From: Natronobacillus azotifigens
Lineage (GTDB): Bacteria > Bacillota > Bacilli > Bacillales > Amphibacillaceae
NCBI RefSeq assembly: GCF_026805325.1
Contig: NZ_JAPRAT010000033.1
Coordinates: forward strand, 1-44,234
DNA: 44,234 bases
Reading direction: 5' to 3'
Shown: positions 28,284-35,359 of the stretch, piece after piece
Numbering within the stretch: position 1 is the first letter of the stretch
Layout of the letters: every line of letters begins with the position of its first letter
The notes under the pieces: generated by a model
Told to the model about the DNA's origin: nothing
What the model saw: the letters and a program-made list of their open reading frames with translations, nothing else
Databases searched by the model: none
Position numbers and translations under genes: made by a program

Positions 28284-29114
28284 ATGGAAACACGTTATGC
28301 AACAGATCCGGAAGGGATAAAACGATTAACAACAGAAGAGTTAAGAAATCAATTTTTGGTAGAGAAGGTGTTTGTACCAGGTGAAGTAAAACTTACCTAT
28401 ACACACCATGATCGAATGATCTTTGGTGGTGCTACACCAACAGATAAAGCATTAACGATTAAGCTTGATCAAGAATTAGGTGTGAACTATTTCTTAGAGC
28501 GACGTGAATTAGGAATTATAAATATCGGTGGTGATGGTTTTGTTGTATTAGACGGTGAAACCTATGAAATCAATCATCGAGATGGATTGTATGTTGGAAA
28601 AGGAACCAAAGACATTCAATTCCGATCAGTCAATGCTGAAAAACCAGCAAAATTTTACTTAAATTCAACACCAGCACACCATAAATATCCAACCGTTAAA
28701 TTGGATATTAACAAGATGACACCACTTGAAAAAGGCGAACCAGAGACATTAAATGAACGAAAAATCTATCAATATATTCACCCAAACAATTGCGAAAGTT
28801 GCCAATTGCAAATGGGTTATACCGTGTTGGGTAAAGGTAGTGCTTGGAATACGATGCCAGCACATACACATGAACGACGGATGGAGGTTTATCTCTATTT
28901 TGATATGGACGAGGAAACGAGAGCATTTCACTTTATGGGCCAGCCGGAAGAAACAAGACACCTTGTTTTATCCAATGAACAAGCGGTAATTTCTCCAAGT
29001 TGGTCCATTCACACAGGTGTTGCTACCAATAATTATACGTTTATCTGGGCGATGTGTGGCGAGAACATTACTTATGATGACATGGATCATGTGGAAATGA
29101 GTCAATTACGTTAA
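28284..29114 (+). CDS. kduI: 5-keto-4-deoxyuronate isomerase
   Basis: Cupin-fold isomerase turning 5-keto-4-deoxyuronate (the spontaneous product of unsaturated uronates) into 2,5-diketo-3-deoxygluconate. 276 aa, family length. Zinc-binding residues are visible: two His and the Glu in MPAHTHERRMEVYLYF and the His in SWSIHTGVAT. N-terminal METRYATDPEGIKRL and the RRELGIINIGGDG segment are typical. GAGGAGGAATTTATTTC precedes ATG. Confidence 0.96.
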   Translation: METRYATDPEGIKRLTTEELRNQFLVEKVFVPGEVKLTYTHHDRMIFGGATPTDKALTIKLDQELGVNYFLERRELGIINIGGDGFVVLDGETYEINHRDGLYVGKGTKDIQFRSVNAEKPAKFYLNSTPAHHKYPTVKLDINKMTPLEKGEPETLNERKIYQYIHPNNCESCQLQMGYTVLGKGSAWNTMPAHTHERRMEVYLYFDMDEETRAFHFMGQPEETRHLVLSNEQAVISPSWSIHTGVATNNYTFIWAMCGENITYDDMDHVEMSQLR

Positions 29115-29133
29115 TGAACAGGAGGATATTAGA

Positions 29134-29916
29134 ATGGCAGAAAAATTAACTGATTTTTCACTAGATTTCTTTTCTTTAAAAGGGAAAGTAGCAATTGTAA
29201 CAGGTGGAAATACAGGGTTAGGTCAAGGGTATGCTGTCGCTTTAGCGAAAGCGGGGGCAGATGTCTTTGTTGTTAGTTATAATACGGATTGGGATGAAAC
29301 ACGTGAGCTTGTTGAGCAGACAGGACAAAAAATAGCGTTCTTACAAGCGGATCTGACAGATCGATCTCAACTAAAGAAGGTGGTGGATAACTGCCTCGAT
29401 ACGTATGGACGCATTGATGTATTAGTAAATAATGCTGGTACAATCCGGCGTGCACCATTAATTGAATACACAGCCGAAGACTGGGATGCAGTAATGGAGA
29501 TAAATTTGAATGCCGTTTACTTATTAAGTCAAGAAGTGGCAAAAGTAATGGTGAAACAAAAAAGTGGAAAAATTGTCAATATTGCTTCTATGCTTTCGTT
29601 TCAAGGTGGTAAATTTGTTCCACCATACACTGCTAGTAAGCACGCTGTTGCAGGTATAACAAAAGCATTTGCTAATGAATTAGCTGAGCACAATATTCAA
29701 ATCAATGCGATTGCGCCTGGTTATGTGGCAACAGCAAATACCGCTCCGATCCGAGCAGATGAAGCGAGAAATAAAGAAATTTTATCGCGTATTCCAGCAG
29801 GGCGTTGGGCTAACCCAGCAGATCTAATGGGAACGGTAGTCTTTTTATCAAGTACAGCTTCAGATTATGTGAATGGACATATACTTGCTATTGATGGTGG
29901 CTGGTTAGCGAGGTAA
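29134..29916 (+). CDS. kduD: 2-deoxy-D-gluconate 3-dehydrogenase (diketo-deoxygluconate reductase)
   Basis: Short-chain dehydrogenase reducing 2,5-diketo-3-deoxygluconate to KDG with NAD(P)H. 260 aa with the Rossmann motif VTGGNTGLGQGYAVALAKAGAD, NNAGTIRRAP, and the catalytic YTASKHA with upstream Ser in IASMLSF. LSLKGKVA-type start (here FFSLKGKVAIV) and the ending VNGHILAIDGGWLAR are characteristic of KduD. Directly after kduI, behind CAGGAGG. Confidence 0.95.
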   Translation: MAEKLTDFSLDFFSLKGKVAIVTGGNTGLGQGYAVALAKAGADVFVVSYNTDWDETRELVEQTGQKIAFLQADLTDRSQLKKVVDNCLDTYGRIDVLVNNAGTIRRAPLIEYTAEDWDAVMEINLNAVYLLSQEVAKVMVKQKSGKIVNIASMLSFQGGKFVPPYTASKHAVAGITKAFANELAEHNIQINAIAPGYVATANTAPIRADEARNKEILSRIPAGRWANPADLMGTVVFLSSTASDYVNGHILAIDGGWLAR

Positions 29917-29926
29917 TTTCCTCAGG

Positions 29927-29956
29927 AAAAAGCAGGCATCTATTATGCCTGCTTTT
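29927..29956. terminator. Bidirectional terminator between kduD and the IclR gene
   Basis: AAAAGCAGGCA pairs with TGCCTGCTTTT (29946-29956). The right arm encodes the last codons of the minus-strand regulator (Glu-Lys-Gln-Ala), so the terminator serves kduD and overlaps the end of the regulator gene. Confidence 0.88.
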
Positions 29957-30719
29957 CATTTTTAATGGTACTTATGATATTTTGCTTGCAAAGAAGTGTT
30001 TGTTTGATGAGATCATCAAGAACTTCATCGGTCAAACGGTATTTAGGTAAACTAACACTGATTGCTCCATAATTTGTACCGTCAATCGTTATACTACTAC
30101 CAACACAAAATACTTCTAAATCATGTTCGCCATTATCAAATGCATAGCCCTGTTCTCTTACTTTTTTTAATTCATCAATAAGCATTGATTTGTCTGTAAA
30201 TGTATTCTTTGTTTTTTCAATCAGCTGTATTTTATCAAGATAATTTTCAACTTCATGATCATTTAGGTCGGCTAAGACCGCTTTTCCCATTGCTGAGCAA
30301 TAGAGAGGGATGGATTTACCAATTTGAGAATAAAGAGATACAGGTTTTTTGCTTTCAATCTTAGCAATGTATTTAATATGGTCTGATTCTAAAATGCCTA
30401 AATGAACCGTTTCTGTTGTGGAATGTTGCAAAGATTCGAGATGAGGTTGAGCAATTTTTTTAATGCTTAATTGCTCAACGCTTTTGTTCGCGTATTTTAT
30501 TAACCGTGTACCTAGACTAAACATTTTCGTGTCAGGATCTTTTTGAACGTAACCAATCAATAATAATGTATTTAAGATTTTTAACGCTGTTGGATTTGTT
30601 AGTCCAGTATGTTTAGCAATCTCGCTTAATCGCTGGGGTTGTGGTTGTGTGGATAGATAATCAAGAATTTGATCTGCTTTTATCAGGACACCACCATAAG
30701 GTTGGCTATTGTTTACCAA
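29943..30719 (-). CDS. IclR-family transcriptional regulator (KdgR-like)
   Basis: DNA-binding regulator of 258 aa. N-terminal winged helix: ADQILDYLSTQPQPQRLSEI, HTGLTNPTALKILNTLLLIGYV. The C-terminal effector domain includes HLGILESDHIKYIAKIES, IPLYCSAMGKAVLA, and AFDNGEHDLEVFCVGSSI, ending with ISVSLPKYR. Probable start is TTG 30719 because GGGAGGG lies 7 nt upstream; the ATG at 30755 would put that ribosome-binding site inside the gene. Convergent with kdgA-kduD. Known of the family: KdgR/IclR proteins respond to KDG and repress pectin genes; here the likely ligand is KDG or a relative (inference). Confidence 0.88.
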   Translation of the reverse strand: MVNNSQPYGGVLIKADQILDYLSTQPQPQRLSEIAKHTGLTNPTALKILNTLLLIGYVQKDPDTKMFSLGTRLIKYANKSVEQLSIKKIAQPHLESLQHSTTETVHLGILESDHIKYIAKIESKKPVSLYSQIGKSIPLYCSAMGKAVLADLNDHEVENYLDKIQLIEKTKNTFTDKSMLIDELKKVREQGYAFDNGEHDLEVFCVGSSITIDGTNYGAISVSLPKYRLTDEVLDDLIKQTLLCKQNIISTIKNEKQA

Positions 30720-30796
30720 GTTAAGTCCCTCCCATGGAAAAAATAAATTCGACATAATCTGATCGTATCATAAATAAATGAATAAGTCATCACGTT

Positions 30797-30831
30797 TTTC
30801 TTTATAAGAAATTAAATTTATTAATTGGAAA
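30797..30831 (-). promoter_or_regulatory. Candidate operator pair upstream of the IclR gene
   Basis: TTTCTTTATAAGAAA (30797-30811) is a nearly perfect palindrome and TTTATTAATTGGAAA (30817-30831) a second site, again starting 20 bp apart. Read on the minus strand it matches the kdgA operator region over 35 bp. It may serve autoregulation and also the divergent rhaM operon. A TATGAT (minus strand, near 30765) is a possible -10 for the regulator, without a good -35. Confidence 0.55.
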
Positions 30832-30861
30832 CATAAGATTGTTAGACAGGAATATTTTGAT

Positions 30862-31015
30862 CCCGGAGCAACCGTCCGTAAGCCTCCCACTTCAAAACAA
30901 CAAGAATCTAGGTCGGAGTAACGGATGCTAGCACCCCGAAAGGTTCAAGGGCCTTTAGGAACAATCAGTGTAGGAATACCTAAAAACTCTCCACTGAGTG
31001 AAGTTTCACTTTATC
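30862..31015 (+). repeat. Repeat R1, copy c, ending at the rhaM ribosome-binding site
   Basis: Full-length R1 copy preceded by TTGAT (30857-30861): GGAGCAACCGTCCGTAAG, a partly decayed CCTCCCACTT stem, GGAGTAACGGATGCTAGCACC, GAAAGGTTCAAGGGCCTTTA, a hairpin CAATCAGTG/CACTGAGTG with several mismatches, and the right end GAAGTTTCACTTTATC. The next nucleotides are GAAAGGAG, the rhaM ribosome-binding site. Confidence 0.65.
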
Positions 31016-31031
31016 GAAAGGAGAATGCCAT

Positions 31032-31355
31032 CTGTTTAGAAAAGGTTTTAAAATGTATGTTTATCCAGATCAACAGAAAGAGTATTACAAGCGTCACGCA
31101 GAATTATGGCCTGAAATGGAAGAAATGCTACGTGCGCACGGTTTGATCAAATATGTGATCTTTCTTGATAAAGAAACAAGTGTATTATATGCCTATTTAG
31201 AAACTGAAAATGAAGAGCTGTGGTCGAAGGTTGCACGTACGGAAGTTAATCGAAAGTGGTGGAGCTACATGGCACCGATTATGAAGACCAATGCAGATGA
31301 AAGTCCGATTGCGGTTGATTTAAAAGAAGTCTTTTATTTAGAAGGAGAGAGATAA
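31032..31355 (+). CDS. rhaM: L-rhamnose mutarotase, unusual start
   Basis: Interconverts alpha and beta L-rhamnose. Family marks: [23 protein letters not shown] with the catalytic-site His and Tyr residues, [16 protein letters not shown], and WWSYMAPIM. The frame upstream of the only early ATG (31053) still reads Leu-Phe-Arg-Lys-Gly-Phe-Lys, the beginning typical of the family, and a CTG at 31032 lies 8 nt after AAAGGAG. From CTG the protein has 107 aa, from ATG 100 aa; the usual length is about 104. I favour the CTG, but a weakly expressed ATG form is possible. First gene after repeat R1c. Confidence 0.85.
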   Translation: MFRKGFKMYVYPDQQKEYYKRHAELWPEMEEMLRAHGLIKYVIFLDKETSVLYAYLETENEELWSKVARTEVNRKWWSYMAPIMKTNADESPIAVDLKEVFYLEGER

Positions 31356-31356
31356 G

Positions 31357-32184
31357 GTGAATATTGGTATACGTGCTCATGATGTTGAAAATACAACGAT
31401 TAAAGATTTAGCGACCCGACTAGACGATTATGGTTTACATAGTGTCCAGTTTGCGTTGCAAAAATCGATAAAAGAATTTGAAATCAAGTCAACTAGTTTA
31501 AATACCGGTTTAGCGAAATATGTAAATCACAATCTGAGAGAAGGGAACGTAGATATTGCCGTACTCGGTTGCTATATAAACATGATTCATCCAGATCTTG
31601 CTGAGCGAAAAAAAGTCATGGATTATTTCAAAGCACACCTTCGTTTTGCAAGAGATTTTGGCTGCTCAATCGTTGGTTCTGAAACAGGTGGTGTTTATCC
31701 TGAAATCATTTATACAGAAGACAATTATACGGAAGAGGCTTTTCTTGAGGTTGTAAATAGTGTTAAAGAACTTGTGGAAGAAGCAGAAAAATTTGGGGTA
31801 ATGGTTGGGATTGAAGGTGGAGTCAACCACCCAATTTATAGTCCTGAACTGATGAAACGTTTGATTGATCAGGTGAAATCAAATAATCTACAAGTTATCT
31901 TTGATCCAGTAAACTATTTAACTACAGAGAATCATGAGCAACAGCACCAAGTGATCGATCAAGCTTTTGAATATTTTGGAGAAAGAATTGTAATTATCCA
32001 TGCAAAAGATTATCAAATAAAAGATAATGAAGTAGTATTCGTTCCTGTCGGTACCGGTTTATTAGATTACGAGTATTTGGTGAGAAAAATTGATGCAGAG
32101 AAACCAATGATTCCAGTGCTGTTAGAGGAAACACAAGCACCTCATATTGAAAATGCTATACAACACATTAAAAAATATAAGTAA
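31357..32184 (+). CDS. Sugar-phosphate isomerase/epimerase-like TIM-barrel protein
   Basis: 275-aa xylose-isomerase-like barrel, cytoplasmic. Putative metal ligands are in order: Glu of VGIEGG, Asp of IFDPVNY, His of IIHAKD and Glu of LLEE. This is the pattern of AP endonuclease-2 family isomerases and epimerases. GTG 31357 with AAGGAGAG upstream; one base after the rhaM stop, so co-translated with the mutarotase. Context suggests rhamnose or a product of unsaturated galacturonate as substrate, but the exact reaction is not known. Confidence 0.8.
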   Translation: MNIGIRAHDVENTTIKDLATRLDDYGLHSVQFALQKSIKEFEIKSTSLNTGLAKYVNHNLREGNVDIAVLGCYINMIHPDLAERKKVMDYFKAHLRFARDFGCSIVGSETGGVYPEIIYTEDNYTEEAFLEVVNSVKELVEEAEKFGVMVGIEGGVNHPIYSPELMKRLIDQVKSNNLQVIFDPVNYLTTENHEQQHQVIDQAFEYFGERIVIIHAKDYQIKDNEVVFVPVGTGLLDYEYLVRKIDAEKPMIPVLLEETQAPHIENAIQHIKKYK

Positions 32185-32206
32185 AGAAGCATGGAGGGGA
32201 TTACAA

Positions 32207-33298
32207 ATGAAAGAGATTGATAGAGAACTAGTCATAGATAAGATTGAACGGTTAGCCACTAACTTAGCAAAAATTACGGATGATACGGGGGAATACTTGC
32301 TGGATTTTGATGGTCTAATCGTGGATGACAAAAGTTGGCATGTGTGGAATTGGCCCCAAGGTGTTGGTCTGTACGGACTTTATCAATATTATCAAATGAC
32401 CAAAAGTGAGAATGCACTAAAGATTTTAAAAGAATGGTTCGATCAACGTCTTTTAGAAGGATCGCCACCGAAAAATGTAAATACGATGGCACCTCTGTTA
32501 ACGATGGCATACCTCTATGAAGAACAAAACATTACCGAATATCTGCCGTATTTGGAACAATGGGCGGATTGGGTAATGTATGACATGCCACGTACCGATG
32601 AAGACGGACTTCAGCACATGACTTATGGTCCAGAGAACAAAAATCAATTGTGGGCAGATACATTAATGATGACAGTTTTGCCACTGGCTAAGATCGGTCA
32701 ATTGATCAATCGTGAAGACTATATTGAAGAAGCAAAAAAACAATTTTTGTTACACATAAAATATTTATCAGATAAAAAGACGGGTTTATGGTTTCATGGT
32801 TGGTCCTTTGAAGGTCATCATAATTTTGCAGAAGCGCTATGGGGGCGTGGCAACTGCTGGGCAACGATTGCAATACCTGAGATTATCGAGTTGTTAAATC
32901 TCCAAAAAGGGGAGAGCTTGTATGACTTTTTCGTTGGTACATTGGAGCGCCAAATCCAGGCGTTAGAAAAATATCAAGATGAATCAGGACTATGGCATAC
33001 GCTTGTCGATGATCAAGGTTCTTATTTAGAAGCGTCTGCCTCTGCTGGTTTTGCGTATGGCTTGCTAAAAGCAATTCGCAAGCGATATGTCAATAAAAAA
33101 TATTATCCAATCGCGTTGAAAGCAATCAATGGTGTAATCAATGAGATTAATGAAGCGGGTGCTTTAGAAAAAGTATCAGTCGGAACTGGCATGGGAAGCG
33201 ATTTGGATTTCTATCGTGAAATTGATCAAACAACCATGCCGTACGGCCAATCCTTGGCGATTCTTTGTTTAACAGAATATCTTTATACGTATATATAG
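32207..33298 (+). CDS. Unsaturated rhamnogalacturonyl hydrolase, GH105/GH88 type
   Basis: 363-aa (alpha/alpha)6 barrel that removes the terminal unsaturated galacturonate left by rhamnogalacturonan lyases; B. subtilis YteR and YesR are relatives. Motifs: WNWPQGVGLYGLYQYYQMT, LWADTLMMTVLPLAKIG with the conserved Asp that acts as general acid in this family, WFHGWSFEGHHNFAEALWGRGNCW, ASASAGFAYGLLKAI and GTGMGSDLDFY. No signal peptide. ATG 32207 behind GGAGGGG; an earlier in-frame ATG (32147) lies within the previous gene. Confidence 0.92.
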   Translation: MKEIDRELVIDKIERLATNLAKITDDTGEYLLDFDGLIVDDKSWHVWNWPQGVGLYGLYQYYQMTKSENALKILKEWFDQRLLEGSPPKNVNTMAPLLTMAYLYEEQNITEYLPYLEQWADWVMYDMPRTDEDGLQHMTYGPENKNQLWADTLMMTVLPLAKIGQLINREDYIEEAKKQFLLHIKYLSDKKTGLWFHGWSFEGHHNFAEALWGRGNCWATIAIPEIIELLNLQKGESLYDFFVGTLERQIQALEKYQDESGLWHTLVDDQGSYLEASASAGFAYGLLKAIRKRYVNKKYYPIALKAINGVINEINEAGALEKVSVGTGMGSDLDFYREIDQTTMPYGQSLAILCLTEYLYTYI

Positions 33299-33357
33299 TA
33301 AACAAAGGAAAAAGCAAGAAAAATCATCGGTAAGCAAGTTTGCCGTGATTCTTTTAT

Positions 33358-33495
33358 CCCGGAGCAACCGTCTGAGGCCGCACCAGTGGAAAGCGACCGT
33401 CTATAATTGGAGTGCCATGCAAACATCTTGTAGAAGGTCTTAAAGAACCTGGGGAACTTTCTCGGTTCTCCATTCGATAAATTGATTAGGTGAAA
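33358..33495 (+). repeat. Chimeric repeat: R1 left end joined to R2 3' half
   Basis: After TTTAT (33353-33357) comes CCCGGAGCAACCGTC, exactly the R1 left end, then at about 33373 the sequence changes to TGAGGCCGCACCAGTGGAAAGCG, ATTGGAGTGCCA and the tail AAGGTCTTAAAG...GGTTCTCC of R2. Lies between the GH105 and GH35 genes. The tail contains GAACC/GGTTC pairing. Confidence 0.65.
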
Positions 33496-33506
33496 GGAGA
33501 GCGTTT

Positions 33507-35276
33507 ATGCACTGTTTAATAAAAGATGATCCACATATATACATAGGGGATCAACCGATAAAAATAATTTCTGGCGCCATCCATTATTTTCGTATTGTGC
33601 CGGAATATTGGGAAGATCGACTAACAAAGATCAAACAAATGGGCTGTAATGCAATTGAGACTTACGTACCATGGAATATACACGAACCTGAAAAAGGGAC
33701 CTTTCAATTTGAGGGTCAAGCAGATTTATTTGCTTTTTTAGAATTGGCGAAGAAACTGGACTTGTACGTAATCTTACGTGCTTCGCCCTATATTTGTGCG
33801 GAATGGGAATTTGGTGGACTTCCTTATTGGTTATTAAAAGACCGCAATCTACGTGTCCGATCATTAGACCCGATTTATATGAAGCATGTTCAAGATTATT
33901 TTGAGCAATTATTCCGTAGGCTGGAGTCTTATCAAATTAATTACGATGGTCCCATTATCTTAATGCAAGTCGAGAATGAATATGGCTATTTTAGTAATGA
34001 AAAGGGATATATTAAAGCATTAGTAGATCTAATGAAAAATCTTGGTGTTGTTGTACCAATCGTTACCTCTGATAGTACTCGACCAAGTATTTTAAAAGCG
34101 GGTTCCTTACCAGAGGAAGTAACACCAACTGTAAATTGTGGAACAAACCTTAAAGAACGTTTAGCTCATTTAAAAGCGTATCGACCGAATGGACCTTGGA
34201 TGACGATGGAATTTTGGATTGGTTGGTTTAACGTTTGGGGAGGTCAAGAGGAAAAAAGAGCGCTTGAACCCATTTTAAAAGACTTTGATGACATGTTATC
34301 AGAAGGACATATCAATATTTATATGGCTCATGGTGGCACGAATTTTGGTTTCATGAATGGTGCGAACTATTATGAGAAAATTACAGACGATAAATTCTCT
34401 GAAACGTATGCACCAGCGACTACCTCTTATGATTATGGGGCACCGATTAGTGAAGATGGTTCGTTGAAAAATAGTTATTATGAATTTAGAAAAATAATAG
34501 AAAAATATCGTAAACATCGTCTCGATCCAATCGATGTTCCTAAGACAACGAAAACGAAAGCATATGGCACGTTTAAAGTGAAAGAAAAGGTTAGTTTGTT
34601 TCGTACCCTCGATAAAATAGCGACACCTGTTTACAGTGATTACCCATTAACGATGGAAGATGTAGATCAAGGCTATGGATATATTTTATACCGAAGCAAT
34701 CTCGGACCAAGTGATTTTGAACAACGAATTAAATTAATTGATGTGGATGACCGTGCACAAGTGTATTTAAATGAAAAACATCAATGGACTGCTTATCGAG
34801 AATCGTTTCATGAAGTGAAAAAAATTCAATTAGACAATACCGTAAATAATCACCTCGATATTTTAGTGGAGAATATGGGGCGGACAAATTTTGGTCCTTA
34901 TTTAAATGATCAACGAAAAGGTATTAAGAAAGCGGTTATGCTTGATGAGTACCAACAAACAGGATGGGAACATTTTTGTTTACCACTTGATAATGTAGAG
35001 GATATTGATTTTTCTGCTGCCTATTCTTCAGGTACCCCTGCATTTTATTTAGTGGAATTTGAGTTAGAGGAAATCGCTGATACGTATTTGTCTTTAAAAG
35101 ACTGGGGAAAAGGCATAGCGATAATGAATGATTTTCATTTAGGGCGCTTTTATGAAGCAGGACCTCAAGAAAAATTATACGTTCCTGCACCGATTTTGAA
35201 AAAAGGTACAAATACATTAATCATTTTTGAAACGGAAGGAAAAGCGACAGGGGAAATTGAATTAGTTAGCAAATAG
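33507..35276 (+). CDS. Beta-galactosidase, glycoside hydrolase family 35
   Basis: 589-aa GH35 enzyme hydrolysing terminal beta-galactose. N-terminal GAIHYFRIVPEYWEDRL and IETYVPWNIHEPEKG, then ASPYICAEWEFGGLPYWLL. The acid/base Glu is E158 in QVENEYG and the nucleophile E235 in MEFWIGWF. C-terminal beta-sandwich domains end near FETEGKATGEIELV. No signal peptide, so likely cytoplasmic. It may remove galactose from rhamnogalacturonan-I side chains. GAAAGGAG precedes ATG 33507. Confidence 0.93.
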   Translation: MHCLIKDDPHIYIGDQPIKIISGAIHYFRIVPEYWEDRLTKIKQMGCNAIETYVPWNIHEPEKGTFQFEGQADLFAFLELAKKLDLYVILRASPYICAEWEFGGLPYWLLKDRNLRVRSLDPIYMKHVQDYFEQLFRRLESYQINYDGPIILMQVENEYGYFSNEKGYIKALVDLMKNLGVVVPIVTSDSTRPSILKAGSLPEEVTPTVNCGTNLKERLAHLKAYRPNGPWMTMEFWIGWFNVWGGQEEKRALEPILKDFDDMLSEGHINIYMAHGGTNFGFMNGANYYEKITDDKFSETYAPATTSYDYGAPISEDGSLKNSYYEFRKIIEKYRKHRLDPIDVPKTTKTKAYGTFKVKEKVSLFRTLDKIATPVYSDYPLTMEDVDQGYGYILYRSNLGPSDFEQRIKLIDVDDRAQVYLNEKHQWTAYRESFHEVKKIQLDNTVNNHLDILVENMGRTNFGPYLNDQRKGIKKAVMLDEYQQTGWEHFCLPLDNVEDIDFSAAYSSGTPAFYLVEFELEEIADTYLSLKDWGKGIAIMNDFHLGRFYEAGPQEKLYVPAPILKKGTNTLIIFETEGKATGEIELVSK

Positions 35277-35282
35277 TAGCTT

Positions 35283-35317
35283 AACCAGTGGGGCAATTTA
35301 ACAAATCTCCACTGGTT
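35283..35317 (+). other. Intercistronic hairpin resembling R1 right end
   Basis: AACCAGTGG (35283-35291) pairs with CCACTGGTT (35309-35317). The stem sequence and the A-rich loop recall the R1 terminal hairpin (CAATCAGTGGGG/CCCCACTGATTG). It may be an R1 fragment or a simple mRNA processing hairpin between GH35 and PL11. Confidence 0.4.
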
Positions 35318-35359
35318 ACTTATGGAATGCAAACAAAGATAAGTTATGGAGGGGTATAC

